A stretch of DNA of 64,000 bases from Marinomonas rhodophyticola (GCF_026113935.1 NZ_JAPEUL010000009.1:82501-146500), one strand, 5' to 3'; counted from the first letter of the stretch, positions 20,520 through 31,084 are shown. Numbers and translations are program-made. Notes: generated from the letters alone by a model not told the origin.

Positions 20520-21267
20520 ATGCGTATTCCACGAATTTTTATCGACACAGAACTCAACGAGAATACCTCTCTTACCTTACCTGATGCGGCATTTCAGCAT
20601 TTATGCAAAGTCCTGCGTTTGAAAACAGACCATCCTATTATTGTGTTCAATGGCCGAGCGTTTAACGGTCAAGTCGGTCAATTTAACGCTACCCTGTGCG
20701 ATGTCGAAAAACGCTCTGCTAATATCCAAATTACCGACTTTGAAGCGTTAGATAATGAATCCCCGATTCAAGTTACCATAGGACAGACATTATCTCGTGG
20801 CGAGCGCATGGATTACGCCATTCAAAAGTCCGTCGAAGCTGGGGTATTTGCTATTCAGCCACTGTTTAGTGAACGCTGTGAAGTCAAGCTTCAAGAAAGT
20901 CGAGCTGAAAAGCGCCAACATCATTGGCAGCACGTTGCTATCAGCGCTGCGGAACAATGTGGCCGAGGTGTAGTTCCCATCGTTTACCCTCCGATAGAAT
21001 TGACCGAATGGGTAGAGAAATGTAACGCAATGTTAAAACTCACCTTACATCATCATAGTGCCAAACCGATTCGCCAATATGAAAAACCAACAAATAATCG
21101 CATTGCGTTGTTAATCGGGCCAGAAGGTGGAATTCACAGAAAAAGAGGTTCAACTGTCTGAAAAAGCAGGGTTTAACGCCATTACACTTGGGCCAAGAGT
21201 ACTGCGTACTGAAACCGCTCCGGTGGTCGCGCTTAGTGTCATTAATGTTTTATGGGGCGATATTTAA
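20520..21267 (+). CDS. rsmE: 16S rRNA (uracil(1498)-N3)-methyltransferase (one frameshift)
   Basis: RsmE methylates U1498 of 16S rRNA using S-adenosylmethionine. The N-terminal PUA-like part (MRIPRIFIDTELNEN, HLCKVLRLKTDHPIIVFNG) and the SPOUT part with QKSVEAGVFAIQPLFSERCEV and LLIGPEGG are clear. An extra A at 21131-21132 destroys the frame just after GPEGG; removing it gives FTEKEVQLSEKAGFNAITLG and the conserved knot-forming GPRVLRTETAPVVAL, ending at 21267. The joined product is about 248 residues, the usual size. The missing C-terminal knot would be needed for activity, so a sequence error is likely. Confidence 0.92.
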
Positions 21268-21367
21268 TCTATTCTCATATCAAGCAAGCACTAACAGAAT
21301 CACTACATATTCAGAGCGTAAATGGCTTTACCATTTTAGTATGACTCAATAAAGGACAGATGATCAC

Positions 21368-22865
21368 ATGTTTTACCGAATCGTTTTGACTTGCACGGTT
21401 TATTTAGGGACGGTACTTCTACCTGCAACGGCTCAAGCTCTCACTCTAGAGGAAGCCACCTATATTGCGATAGAGAATAACCCTGTGGTTAGACAAGCCA
21501 TTGCTGAATATCGAGAGTCCAAAGAAAATGCCGAAATAGCCCGACGCTCTGGCTACTATCCAAGCGCAGATCTTTCTGCAGGTATCGGCCGTGAGACAAC
21601 CTACGCAGACAATGCAAACTCTAACGACGTTGACTTGACGCGTCGTGAACTAACACTTTCCTTAAATCAGCCTCTATTCAATGGTTTTTCTACCAAGAAC
21701 GAGATCGCTCGGTTAAACAGTGAAGCCGAAGCCAATCGCTGGAATGCATTAATTTCTGTTGAAAATACCGCTTTGGAAGTTGCTCAAGTGTTTGCCAATG
21801 TCTTGCGTTATCGGGAGCTGGTCACACTCGCCGAGTCTCAACCTAAAAACCCATGAACGCATTTACGGACAAATTAAATTAAAGAGCGACTCTGGGGTTA
21901 GTCGTCAATCTGACTTGAGCCAAATCACAGCCCGACTTGCAAAAGCCAATGCAAACCACCTAGCGGCCGTCAATAATCTTCGAGATGCTGAAAGCAACTA
22001 TCTCAACATTGTTGGAGAGCTGCCACCTGATGACCTTATTTATCCTGTCCCAGACAAAGATCTCCTACCTCAAAATTTAGACTTGGCTATCGGTGAGGCA
22101 TTAAAAAAGAATCCCGCCATTGAAGGTGCTCGTTGGGACGTTGCCGCCACAGAAAGCCTTGAGAAAATTGCTGATGCAAGCAACTACCCAAACATAAGCT
22201 TTGTCTTAGAACGAACCTGGAATAACAATATCGATGGGGATGAAGGTCCGAGTGAAGATTTGTTGGCCATGGTTAGACTGAACTACAATCTATACAGTGG
22301 TGGCACTCAAAAACGCCAAAAACAAGTCGCCGTTCAACAAAACATTCAAGCCTCTGAAATTCGCCGTAAAACCATCAGAGACACCGAGCTTACTGTACGA
22401 CTAGCTTGGGCTGCGTTTGAAGCAACAACAGGACAAAAAGAGCATATCCGACAATACGTTATTGCCACAAAAGAATCACAGATCGCTTATGAAAAACAAT
22501 TTCGTCTAGGCCGCAGAACCTTGCTAGACGTACTGGATAGTGAAAACGAGTTGTTCCAAGCCCGCCAAGATTACGTTAATGCCGACTATGACGAACTGTT
22601 CTCAGAGTTCCGTTTATTTAACGCCAAGGGTGAACTAATGCGTGCCTTCCGCATTTATCGCCCACAATTACTTGGTTTCAATGATGAATTTGATAAAAAG
22701 AAAGTTATCCCTAAGGCAGGCCCAACCGCGCTTGATGAATTAAAAGAAGACGAAAAAGCACTGCGAAATACCTCATCAACACCCAAGTCTCCAACAGAAA
22801 GAAGCAACAAAACGCCAGAAGATGAGTTGTTCTTAGAAGCGGATGAAAATACAGGGAGTTGGTAA
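21368..22865 (+). CDS. tolC: TolC-family outer-membrane channel protein (one frameshift)
   Basis: This outer-membrane factor forms the exit duct of type I secretion and RND efflux systems. It has a signal peptide (MFYRIVLTCTVYLGTVLLP, cleavage after AQA), the start LTLEEATYIAIENNPVVRQA and two TolC repeats rich in coiled helices, with FNGFSTKNEI in the first and YSGGTQKRQK in the second. The frame breaks at about 21836-21842 (one base too many in GAGTCTCAACC); correcting it gives LAESNLKTHERIYGQIKLKS and a product of about 498 residues. The last ~70 residues are a charged tail with Lys, Glu and Thr. The gene precedes gshB and tonB on the same strand. Confidence 0.9.
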
Positions 22866-23120
22866 TAACAAACAGAAATGATGAAAACAGAGCCATTGGA
22901 CTTATGCGTCTAACGCTATAACCAGTGGCTTTGTGCTAAATAATATGACGAACCTTATACCTCAATCTTCATCACACAAAGTATTTTGGTTTATAAACGT
23001 AACTATCTACAAATCATGGCTGTTTTTTCTTCTCAGCGCCCCCATATTTCTATAGCATCAACATCTATTAACAGATTAGAAAAAGCACTAAAACGTTGCT
23101 TTCGCTTTAGGAAACGCCTT

Positions 23121-24068
23121 ATGACTATCAAACTCGGCATTGTTATGGATCCAATTTCATCCATAAACTACAAAAAAGACACCTCACTCGCTATGTTATG
23201 GGCTGCCGCTGAAAAGGGCTGGCAACTTATTTACATGGAGCAAAAAGATTTATTTTTAGACAATGGTAAAGCCTATGCCATGACTCGCCCTTTACAGGTT
23301 TATAAAGACCCTGCGCATTTTTACGATCTTGGTGAAGAAACCAAAATGGCAATGGGTGATATGGACGTGATTTTAATGCGCAAAGACCCACCATTTGATA
23401 GCGAGTTTGTCTACAGCACCATGATTCTCGAGCAGGCCGAACGAGATGGTGCCCTTGTTGTTAACGATCCGAAAAGCTTACGTGATTGCAACGAGAAACT
23501 GTTCGCTACCCAGTTCCCACATTGTTGCCCACCGGTTTTAGTGACAAGACGTGCTGACTTACTCAAAAGGTTCCATAAAGAGCATGGCGATGTCATTTTC
23601 AAACCACTAGATGGCATGGGCGGCAGCTCAATATTTCGTATCAAGCCAGATGACTCCAACGTCAGTGTGATTATCGAAACACTGACGAATATGGGCGTTG
23701 AGCAAATCATGGCACAGAAATTCATCCCTGAAATCAAAGATGGCGACAAACGTATTTTAGTCGTTAATGGTGAGCCGGTACCGTTTGCGCTGGCACGTAT
23801 CCCAGCTTCAGGTGAAACTCGAGGCAACTTGGCCGCTGGCGGACGTGGTGAAGGTCGTCCTTTGACTGAACGCGATCGTTGGATTTGCGACCAGGTCATC
23901 CCATCACTAAAAGAAAAAAATCTAATGTTTGTTGGCTTAGATGTCATTGGTGATTATCTCACCGAAATTAATGTTACCAGCCCAACATGTGTTCGTGAAT
24001 TAGATGCGCAATTTGATCTGAATATCGCCATGATGTTAATAGAAGCCATAGAAAAACGCCTTCAGTAA
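23121..24068 (+). CDS. gshB: Glutathione synthetase
   Basis: GshB joins gamma-glutamylcysteine and glycine using ATP to make glutathione. The 315-residue ATP-grasp protein begins MTIKLGIVMDPISSINYKKD, as in E. coli. It shows VILMRKDPPFD, LRDCNEKLFA, the ATP-grasp loop KPLDGMGGSSIFR, GETRGNLAAGGRGE and EINVTSPTC. I place the start at 23121, where AGGAAA precedes the ATG; the open frame reaches back to 22986 but the extra 45 residues have no relation to the family. It lies 7 bases before the tonB-like gene, the arrangement known from Pseudomonas. Confidence 0.97.
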   Translation: MTIKLGIVMDPISSINYKKDTSLAMLWAAAEKGWQLIYMEQKDLFLDNGKAYAMTRPLQVYKDPAHFYDLGEETKMAMGDMDVILMRKDPPFDSEFVYSTMILEQAERDGALVVNDPKSLRDCNEKLFATQFPHCCPPVLVTRRADLLKRFHKEHGDVIFKPLDGMGGSSIFRIKPDDSNVSVIIETLTNMGVEQIMAQKFIPEIKDGDKRILVVNGEPVPFALARIPASGETRGNLAAGGRGEGRPLTERDRWICDQVIPSLKEKNLMFVGLDVIGDYLTEINVTSPTCVRELDAQFDLNIAMMLIEAIEKRLQ

Positions 24069-24075
24069 GATCAAC

Positions 24076-24936
24076 ATGCGAGTAATCGATAAATTTTCCG
24101 TCGCGCTTTTCATCGCCATTAGCTTTCATGTGCTAATGGTGATGGCAGTTGGCTTCGATTTTCAGTTGCCCTCTCCCAAGCCAAAAACACTGGAGGTCAC
24201 ACTGGTTCAACACACAACAAGCGCCCCCACGGAAGCCGACTTTATTGCACAAGCAAACCAACAAGCCAGCGGCACAGAGATACGAAAACAAAAACTCACT
24301 ACCACTGAAGAAGCACGCTTTTTAGCAGACACGATTCAGGAAATATCCCCTCCTATCCAACCTCAACTTGCTTCAGCAGAGCCGATTGACGAGCCAAATT
24401 TGCTAGCGACAACCAATCAAGAAGCTGTTTTTGAGATAGTGAATGATACGGAGCAAGAGCCAAAAACCTTAGAAGAGCAGTTTCGAGGAGAAACGCAACT
24501 TCCCAGTCACCTTTCCAATGATATTGCGACGTTAGAGGCTTTACTGGACCAACAACGACAATCCTATGCCAAACGACCAAGAATTCGCCGCCTCACCTCG
24601 GTCTCAGCTAAGGCCGCCATTGACGCTCAATACCTTGACGATTGGCGTCGTCGCATCGAACGCATTGGCAACATTCACTATCCAGAAGAAGCAAAACGCA
24701 ACCATTTATATGGTGAACTACGCCTCGCCGTGATCTTACTGCCAAATGGCTACGTGGATGATATTGAAGTACTGCACTCCTCTGGCATCAGAGTATTAGA
24801 TGATGCCGCCATGCGTATTGTTCGCCTTGCAGAACCCTTTCAGATATTCCCCAGTGAACTAAAGAAAGAAGTCGATAAGCTGGAAATCATTCGTACATGG
24901 CGCTTTGTACCGGGCAACCAACTCCAAAGCCAATAA
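24076..24936 (+). CDS. tonB: TonB-family energy-transducing protein
   Basis: TonB proteins pass energy from the inner membrane to outer-membrane receptors. A single N-terminal membrane helix (residues ~9-27, VALFIAISFHVLMVMAV) is followed by a low-complexity spacer rich in Pro, Gln, Glu and Thr and a C-terminal TonB domain (~195-286) with YPEEAKRNHLYGELRLAVIL, a GYVDDIEVLHSSGI segment and the end TWRFVPGN. It follows gshB by 7 bases and is probably co-transcribed with it. No exbB or exbD is in the window, so its partners are unknown. It resembles the TonB3-type gene next to gshB in pseudomonads. Confidence 0.88.
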   Translation: MRVIDKFSVALFIAISFHVLMVMAVGFDFQLPSPKPKTLEVTLVQHTTSAPTEADFIAQANQQASGTEIRKQKLTTTEEARFLADTIQEISPPIQPQLASAEPIDEPNLLATTNQEAVFEIVNDTEQEPKTLEEQFRGETQLPSHLSNDIATLEALLDQQRQSYAKRPRIRRLTSVSAKAAIDAQYLDDWRRRIERIGNIHYPEEAKRNHLYGELRLAVILLPNGYVDDIEVLHSSGIRVLDDAAMRIVRLAEPFQIFPSELKKEVDKLEIIRTWRFVPGNQLQSQ

Positions 24937-24968
24937 TGAATCTCTATTCCATTCTAATCTTATTGCAT

Positions 24969-24996
24969 AAAAAAACCCTCACTTAGGAGGGTTTTA
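24969..24996. terminator. Bidirectional terminator between tonB and rpoH
   Basis: AAAACCCTC and GAGGGTTTTA form a stem with a six-base loop flanked by A and T runs, at the point where the tonB-like gene and rpoH converge. Confidence 0.88.
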
Positions 24997-25021
24997 TTGT
25001 CTCAACAACGCAACGCTAAAA

Positions 25022-25888
25022 TCAGTCGAACTGACCATCGCCCATTGCCAGACGTATTTTTTTCATCGCGTTTTTCTCGAGTTGACGAATACGCTCAGCA
25101 GAAACGCCATACTCATCCGCTAAATCATGCAAGGTCGATTTCGCATCAGACAACCAACGTTGTACCAAAATGTTTCGGCTACGCTCATCAAGATCAGCCA
25201 TCGCCACTTCAAGACGCTGATTAGAGTCTTCTTCCCAATTGCCGTTTTCAAGTAACATGGCTGGATCTGAGCGGTGATCCTCTAGATATTGAGATGGCGC
25301 TTGAAACGCACTGTCGTCATCGTCATCAGCGGATGCATCAAATGCCATATCAGAAGAGCTTAAACGCCCTTCCATTTGGCGAACCACTTCTGGGGTCACA
25401 CCTAAATCACTGGCAACCGACTCTACTTCAGAATTGCTGAACCAAGATAGAGATTTCTTTGCACTGCGAAGGTTAAAAAACATTTTTCGCTGGGCTTTCG
25501 TCGTCGCGACTTTCACGATGCGCCAGTTCTTCAGAATAAATTCATGAATTTCGGCCTTGATCCAATGCACCGCAAACGAGACAAGGCGCACACCAACTTC
25601 TGGATTAAAGCGTTTAACGGCTTTCATCAAGCCAACGTTGCCTTCTTGTATAAGGTCACCTTGTGCTAGACCGTATCCAGAGTAACTTTTCGCGATATGC
25701 ACAACAAATCTTAGATGCGACATAACCAGCGTACGTGCCGCCTCAAGATCTTCTTGATAATAAAGACGATCTGCCAGCACTTTTTCTTCGTCGGCCGTTA
25801 AAATCGGAATTCTGCTAATGGCTTGTATATAGGATTCTAGGTTTTGACCTGGAATCATCATATCTGTAGGCTGAAGAGCTTTACCCAT
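25022..25888 (-). CDS. rpoH: RNA polymerase heat-shock sigma factor (sigma 32)
   Basis: RpoH directs RNA polymerase to heat-shock promoters. The 288-residue protein has region 2 ([19 protein letters not shown] then [17 protein letters not shown]), the RpoH box [10 protein letters not shown] that separates this family from other sigma factors, and region 4 with ILVQRWLSD and [21 protein letters not shown] short acidic run (DDDDD) lies between regions 2 and 4. I start it at the ATG at 25888 (MGKALQPTD), with AAGGTGG about 8 bases upstream; the frame also offers a GTG at 25900. ftsX lies 130 bases upstream on the same strand, the conserved order in gammaproteobacteria. Confidence 0.96.
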   Translation of the reverse strand: MGKALQPTDMMIPGQNLESYIQAISRIPILTADEEKVLADRLYYQEDLEAARTLVMSHLRFVVHIAKSYSGYGLAQGDLIQEGNVGLMKAVKRFNPEVGVRLVSFAVHWIKAEIHEFILKNWRIVKVATTKAQRKMFFNLRSAKKSLSWFSNSEVESVASDLGVTPEVVRQMEGRLSSSDMAFDASADDDDDSAFQAPSQYLEDHRSDPAMLLENGNWEEDSNQRLEVAMADLDERSRNILVQRWLSDAKSTLHDLADEYGVSAERIRQLEKNAMKKIRLAMGDGQFD

Positions 25889-26017
25889 CTCTATTTCCAC
25901 CTTTCTCGTTGTTCATGCCTGTATGACAAAATACTACCAAGTAAATTCTGCTTGTGTGTGACATAAATGTGAATAAACCATGGCTATTATCTTTGTAGTG
26001 ATTTTAGCCTTTCATCG

Positions 26018-27025
26018 TCACTGCAGCTCAATGTTTGAAATATGTCGGCTAACCGCAATCCACGCGCCAACAACACCAACCAATGCGCTTATAGTTAAAC
26101 ATAAAATAATTTCATCTGCATTAAAAGTCTGTAGTTGAAAGCCGCTCTGATAGAGCTCAATCAGCCGCTCAGCAGGCGCACTTACCCACCAGCTAAGCAA
26201 GAGAATACATAGGCTGGCAAACAAACCACCCAAAAGCCCAAACCACAGTCCCATATATAAAAAAGGTCGACGTATATAAGCATCTGTCGCACCCACTAAC
26301 TTCATTACCAAGACTTCATCACGACGACTTTCTACCGCCATACGAATAGTGTTGCCTACAATTAAAAACACAGCAACAATCAATAACACAGACAACGCAT
26401 AGACAAATCGTTGCCCAAAACTCAGTATATTGGCAAGACGCTGTAACCATTGTGCATCCAATTCTGCATACTCCACTTCCTTTTGTGCCGCCAGTTGGTC
26501 CCGAAGGGCTTGTAAACTGGCCAGAGTGTTCACATCGACAGTAAGCGTAGGAATCACTCGTAATACAATCGGCAAGGGGTTTTCAGGTAACGACGCCATA
26601 ATTTGCTCATAGCCACTGGATCGCTCAAAATAACGTAAGCCCTCTTCTTTAGAAATGTACTCAACAGAAGCCACATTATCCAAAGAAGACAGACGATGAG
26701 ACAAGGCAAGCGCTTGTGTGTCTTCTAAATTGGGAAAAAGGTACAAGGTAATAACCGACTGTTGCTCCCATTGGTCTGTCATCGATTGCACATTTTTCAA
26801 CAACACATACAAACCGCCCGGCAAAGACAAGGCAATGGCAATCACCATCACCGTCATAATGCTGGCCAATGGATAACTGACCAGTCGCATAAAGCTTTCT
26901 GTTAGTGTTTCTTGGTGCTGACGAAAGTACTTAGTAGGGCTGAAAGAGCTCCGCGTTGGCCAGTTATGCTTGGTCGCCTTAATGGACTCTCTAGTCGCGC
27001 CTCGTTGATTGGGTTTTTGCACCAT
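26018..27025 (-). CDS. ftsX: Cell division protein FtsX
   Basis: FtsX is the membrane subunit of the FtsEX complex, which signals to peptidoglycan hydrolase regulators at the division septum. The 335-residue protein has a long basic cytoplasmic N-terminus (~60 residues), a first helix (ASIMTVMVIAIALSLPGGLYV), a periplasmic domain of about 120 residues, and three helices in the C-terminal half with the conserved SRRDEVLVMKLVGATDAYIRRPFL-type segment (residues ~245-268). Its ATG follows the ftsE stop directly (TAA then ATG), so translation is coupled. Confidence 0.96.
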   Translation of the reverse strand: MVQKPNQRGATRESIKATKHNWPTRSSFSPTKYFRQHQETLTESFMRLVSYPLASIMTVMVIAIALSLPGGLYVLLKNVQSMTDQWEQQSVITLYLFPNLEDTQALALSHRLSSLDNVASVEYISKEEGLRYFERSSGYEQIMASLPENPLPIVLRVIPTLTVDVNTLASLQALRDQLAAQKEVEYAELDAQWLQRLANILSFGQRFVYALSVLLIVAVFLIVGNTIRMAVESRRDEVLVMKLVGATDAYIRRPFLYMGLWFGLLGGLFASLCILLLSWWVSAPAERLIELYQSGFQLQTFNADEIILCLTISALVGVVGAWIAVSRHISNIELQ

Positions 27026-27697
27026 TTAGGCAAACCCTCCGTCATTTACCATTCGACCTTGACTTAAAGTCAAAACACGATGACGCATACGAGCAACCAG
27101 TGCCAAATCATGACTGGCGACAAGAACCGTGACACCCACGCGATTAAATTCCTGAAACAAATTCATGATTTCAGCTGACAACTTAGGATCCAAATTCCCT
27201 GTCGGCTCATCCGCTAACAACAGCTGTGGCTTATTCACCACGGCGCGGGCAATGCCAACTCGCTGCTGTTCGCCGCCAGATAAGGCCATTGGATTGTACT
27301 TTTCTTTATCTAATAAACCGACTTTATCCAAAGCAGCGCGCACTCGCTTAGCAATCTGCTGAGAGTCTGCTCCGCTTACTTGCAACGGCAAGGCCACATT
27401 ATGGAAAACACTTCTGTCCAATAACAACTGATGATTTTGAAAGACCACGCCTACTCGGCGACGATGATGGGGAATGGCTCTACGACTCAGTGTTCGCAAA
27501 TCCACACCATCAACCAAAATCTGGCCCGAAGTTTGACGCTCAATCATCATCATGAGTTTCATTAAGGTACTTTTACCGGCACCCGAATGACCAGTAAGAA
27601 AGGCCATTTCGCCCTGCTGCAAATGAAAACTCACCTGCGACAGTGCTTCTTGTCCACTCTCGTACTTTTTTCCCACTCGTTGAAATTCGATTTCCAC
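27026..27697 (-). CDS. ftsE: Cell division ATP-binding protein FtsE
   Basis: FtsE is the ATPase partner of FtsX. The 223-residue protein has Walker [10 protein letters not shown], the Q loop VFQNHQLL, the signature [14 protein letters not shown], Walker [13 protein letters not shown] and the switch His in ASHDLALV. The frame opens with GTG at 27697 (protein start [12 protein letters not shown]), with AAGGA further upstream. It lies between ftsY and ftsX, all on the minus strand, the standard ftsYEX order. Confidence 0.97.
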   Translation of the reverse strand: MEIEFQRVGKKYESGQEALSQVSFHLQQGEMAFLTGHSGAGKSTLMKLMMMIERQTSGQILVDGVDLRTLSRRAIPHHRRRVGVVFQNHQLLLDRSVFHNVALPLQVSGADSQQIAKRVRAALDKVGLLDKEKYNPMALSGGEQQRVGIARAVVNKPQLLLADEPTGNLDPKLSAEIMNLFQEFNRVGVTVLVASHDLALVARMRHRVLTLSQGRMVNDGGFA

Positions 27698-27751
27698 GCT
27701 AATCCAGCATCCTTAAATTAGAAAAAAACAGTAAAAAAAGCCAATCACAAC

Positions 27752-28975
27752 TTACTCACTATCAAACAAGGCATCGACAAACTCTTGTGCCACGAAAGGA
27801 CGCAAATCCTCGGCCTGCTCGCCCACACCAATATAACGTATAGGTAAAGCAAACTGTTTCGCAATCGCGAAAATAATACCACCTTTAGCGGTACCATCCA
27901 GTTTCGTCAGCGTAATACCGCTCACGCCAACGGCTTCAGAAAACAACTTCGCCTGACTGATAGCATTTTGACCTGTGCCTGCATCCAGCACCAGCATCAC
28001 TTCGTGTGGCGCTTTTGCATCCAGTTTTTTCATCACACGAACCACTTTCGACAACTCGTTCATCAAATTGGCTTTATTTTGTAAACGACCGGCCGTATCC
28101 GCTATGACGATATCAATGCCTTTCGCCTTAGCGGACTCAATAGCATCGTATATAACCGATGCAGAGTCGGCACCGGTATGCTGTGCCACAACAGGAACAT
28201 TATTGCGCTCACCCCAGACTTGCAATTGTTCAACCGCCGCCGCACGAAAAGTATCGCCCGCTGCCAACATAACACTTTTGCCTTCTGCCTGATATTTTTT
28301 CGCCAGTTTGCCAATCGTTGTCGTTTTACCGACCCCGTTTACACCCACCATTAAAATAACAAAGGGCCCATCTTGACTAACTGGGTCCAAGACCTGCTGA
28401 GACTGACTCAGAATACTTTCCATATCGGCTTTCAAATGGGTCAGTAAGGTGGCCGAATCTTTCAGTTCTTTACGATTAAGCTTATCGGTTAATCCACTGA
28501 TCAAGGCTTGAGTGGCATCAATGCCAACATCCGCCATCAACAATTGCGTTTCCAATGCTTCTAATAAATCGTCATCGACTTTTTTATGCCCCCCAATAAC
28601 TGATGACAACCCGCTCCCTAAACCACTGCGTGTACGCGACAAACCCGACTTGATACGCTGAGACCAAGACAGCGATGGTTGCGGCGGAGTAGTCTCCTGC
28701 GTCACAAGCATCTGGCGCTTGAGTGTATTTGTCTCGTTATCATCCTGTACGTCAGCAGTAGTCGCTTCGTCTTCAGACTCATGCGACATGACAGCAGAAT
28801 CCTGAGCGTCTTGTTGTTTAGCAGTCGCGATACTGGCATTCATTTTTTGGACAAAACGACGACGAATCACGAAAGCGATAATGGCTAAAAGCGTACCAAT
28901 GATAATTGGAACATAACGCGCATACTCACCAAGATACGGAGTAAAAAAAGCAACAATTTGATTAACAACTTCCAT
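27752..28975 (-). CDS. ftsY: Signal recognition particle receptor FtsY
   Basis: FtsY is the GTPase that docks ribosome-SRP complexes at the membrane. The 407 residues comprise an N-terminal membrane segment (YVPIIIGTLLAIIAFVI, ~22-38), an acidic and Gln/Thr-rich linker to about residue 100, the N domain, and the G domain with GVNGVGKTTTIGKLAKKY, DTFRAAAVEQL, DTAGRLQNKANLM, TKLDGTAKGG and GVGEQAEDLRPF. A true N-terminal helix is found in some but not all FtsY proteins. It is first in the ftsY-ftsE-ftsX run and diverges from the M16-like gene. Confidence 0.97.
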   Translation of the reverse strand: MEVVNQIVAFFTPYLGEYARYVPIIIGTLLAIIAFVIRRRFVQKMNASIATAKQQDAQDSAVMSHESEDEATTADVQDDNETNTLKRQMLVTQETTPPQPSLSWSQRIKSGLSRTRSGLGSGLSSVIGGHKKVDDDLLEALETQLLMADVGIDATQALISGLTDKLNRKELKDSATLLTHLKADMESILSQSQQVLDPVSQDGPFVILMVGVNGVGKTTTIGKLAKKYQAEGKSVMLAAGDTFRAAAVEQLQVWGERNNVPVVAQHTGADSASVIYDAIESAKAKGIDIVIADTAGRLQNKANLMNELSKVVRVMKKLDAKAPHEVMLVLDAGTGQNAISQAKLFSEAVGVSGITLTKLDGTAKGGIIFAIAKQFALPIRYIGVGEQAEDLRPFVAQEFVDALFDSE

Positions 28976-29140
28976 TAAATCGATCTCTTTATTTTGACTG
29001 ATGCAGGAAACAAGGGTGAAATGCTATGATTAGACACAGCACCACATATACAAACACTTAGAAACCATTATTTTAACATTATTCTGGCTCGCAAACAGGC
29101 TTAGTTTTAATCAACCGCCCTTCTCTTTCTAAGGTAAATT

Positions 29141-30451
29141 ATGTCCGATAGTAACAAACCTCTTTTTAGTCGCCCCGTATTAGCGGCCATAATGTTGTTC
29201 TGCACATTAGCAATTTGGCTACTTAACCTCACGGCACCAGGCAAGAAACTGGCTACTCCCAGTATTGAAACCTGGACCACAACATCGGGCATTCCTGTTA
29301 TCTGGCTAAAACAAGAGCAATGGCAAGAAAGTGACAAATTGGAAATTCGCTTTACTTTTCGCGCGGCGACTACCAACACACCACTGATTCAGACAACTCT
29401 TGCCCTTTTGATGAGCGACTCATTGCCACTTAGTACAGCGTCAATTAATCAAAGACTAACGCCTTTAGCGGCGAGCGCAAGCAGCTATTATGATCACGAA
29501 AGGCAAAGTATTGGTATTACGTTAAGCAGCGACCCTCAATACTTAGTACCCACGCTATCTTTGCTTAACAACTGGCTAACAGCACCGGAATTCAAACATC
29601 GCACTTTTGAGAATTGGCAGCGCCAACAACAGAACAACCCACAGATACAACATCAACTAGAAGAAATTTTATTTTTTGACAACACCCAACCACAAAGAGA
29701 ATCGGACAATGTCACGATATCTCTACAAGACGTTTCAAACTATTATCAGCACCTAACAACGTCTGCGACAGCCATCTATATTATCGGCGATATGTCAGCA
29801 GAAGCCAAAATGGCTATTCAAAATGCAATCAACACTATTAGCCAAGATTATCGTCTATCCAATGAGACAGTAGACAACATCCAACATGCTCCGCTTAGTG
29901 CGACCATTCAACAACAGGAAGGTGAACTTTGGCAAACGCGCAGCGCCTTGGCGCTGACGCCCATCACCTCTGTTGAGGACTGGATCAGTTTACAAATATG
30001 GGGAGCCGATTTGGTTGCCACGCTAAATCAACAACCACACATTGATTTTGCTCAACTTACCTTAATACTGTCACCACAAAATCCTTGGGCATGGTGGAGT
30101 ATTCAATATGGCAACAATATCAATACTGACTTACCTACCGATGACGCTATGCGTTTTATCAATGCCAAGAGCCTTATTTTTGTTGAAGAGGTACCGTCCA
30201 TCAACCATCCCAAAACCTTCAAAATGCTATTAGACAACTTCAAGCAACAACTCGAGCAACAAAGCTTATCGCCCACTTGGTGGAGCAACATCGCCACCCA
30301 AGTCACGAATCAAAATGGTCCATTAACGTTGGAAAAATTCGCTACAGACTACCAAGAAGCCATTAACAACTTTTCAATAGAAGAGTACAAAACCACCCTT
30401 AAAACCCTATTAAAGCCATCGTCCTATCAAGAGATTCAGGTCTACCAATGA
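29141..30451 (+). CDS. M16 peptidase-like protein without the zinc motif
   Basis: The position between ftsY and rsmD is held in pseudomonads by a pair of M16 (insulinase-type) genes. Here one 436-residue protein is found. It has a membrane anchor near the N-terminus (VLAAIMLFCTLAIWLLNL, ~13-30) and a fold-like pattern (LIQTTLALLMSDSLPLS, YYDHERQSIGITLSSDP) recalling M16 domains, but I find no HxxEH zinc site, so it is likely a non-catalytic member. Codons for Gln and Thr are common. Its stop overlaps the rsmD start by four bases (ATGA). The family call is moderate; the gene itself is clear. Confidence 0.65.
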   Translation: MSDSNKPLFSRPVLAAIMLFCTLAIWLLNLTAPGKKLATPSIETWTTTSGIPVIWLKQEQWQESDKLEIRFTFRAATTNTPLIQTTLALLMSDSLPLSTASINQRLTPLAASASSYYDHERQSIGITLSSDPQYLVPTLSLLNNWLTAPEFKHRTFENWQRQQQNNPQIQHQLEEILFFDNTQPQRESDNVTISLQDVSNYYQHLTTSATAIYIIGDMSAEAKMAIQNAINTISQDYRLSNETVDNIQHAPLSATIQQQEGELWQTRSALALTPITSVEDWISLQIWGADLVATLNQQPHIDFAQLTLILSPQNPWAWWSIQYGNNINTDLPTDDAMRFINAKSLIFVEEVPSINHPKTFKMLLDNFKQQLEQQSLSPTWWSNIATQVTNQNGPLTLEKFATDYQEAINNFSIEEYKTTLKTLLKPSSYQEIQVYQ

Positions 30452-31050
30452 AAAAACAAACACCCAGTAGTGCGGTAAACAAAAGCAAAGCGAAGGCATC
30501 AAAACTGCGTATCATCGCGGGTGAATGGCGATCTCGCCAAGTACCAATCCCCAATGTTGAGGGTTTGAGACCCACACCAGACAGAGTAAGAGAAACGCTG
30601 TTTAACTGGATTAATCACCATATTCCAGGAGCAGTCTGTGGCGATCTGTTTTGTGGTTCAGGCGCGCTGGGCTTAGAGGCTTTATCACGTGGCGCCAAAC
30701 ATCTTACGTTTGTGGATAATTCACGCATAGTGTCACAACAAATGACCGCCAACTTAGCCACACTAGGCGCGACAGACAGAGCCAAGGTGATCGCTCAAAA
30801 CGCCGCCGTTTTTCTAGATACCGTGACGCCACATGCGATGGATATCGTATTTTTAGATCCCCCTTTTCGCAAAGGCTGGCTTGCTCAAATTATTCCATTA
30901 CTAGAAAAAGGCTGGCTCGCATCACATGCTTTGGTCTACATCGAAATGGAAAAAGAAGCCGAATTACCAACCCTACCTACTCACTGGTCTCTAATAAAAG
31001 AAAAACAGGCTGGGCAATTGGTTTATCGGCTATTTGACATCAATAAATAA
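30448..31050 (+). CDS. rsmD: 16S rRNA (guanine(966)-N2)-methyltransferase
   Basis: RsmD methylates G966 of 16S rRNA during 30S assembly. The 200-residue protein has the N-terminal LRIIAGEWRSRQVPIPNVEG, the conserved LRPTPDRVRETLFNWI, the SAM motif DLFCGSGALGLEALSRGA, and the catalytic DPPF motif (IVFLDPPFRKGW). It overlaps the M16-like gene by four bases and ends before a strong terminator. Confidence 0.96.
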   Translation: MKKQTPSSAVNKSKAKASKLRIIAGEWRSRQVPIPNVEGLRPTPDRVRETLFNWINHHIPGAVCGDLFCGSGALGLEALSRGAKHLTFVDNSRIVSQQMTANLATLGATDRAKVIAQNAAVFLDTVTPHAMDIVFLDPPFRKGWLAQIIPLLEKGWLASHALVYIEMEKEAELPTLPTHWSLIKEKQAGQLVYRLFDINK

Positions 31051-31055
31051 ACACG

Positions 31056-31084
31056 AAGCCCTAACCAAATTAGGGCTTTTTTTT
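31056..31084 (+). terminator. Terminator after rsmD
   Basis: AAGCCCTAA pairs with TTAGGGCTT around five bases and is followed by a run of eight T. Confidence 0.9.

Noticed and set aside
21759-22865. Second open frame taken as a separate gene after the tolC start
   Set aside because: Its first residues are out-of-frame reading of the tolC N-terminal half; one base change merges both parts into one TolC protein.
23411-23947. Minus-strand open frame of 178 codons
   Set aside because: It lies fully antisense inside gshB and is a codon-bias shadow.
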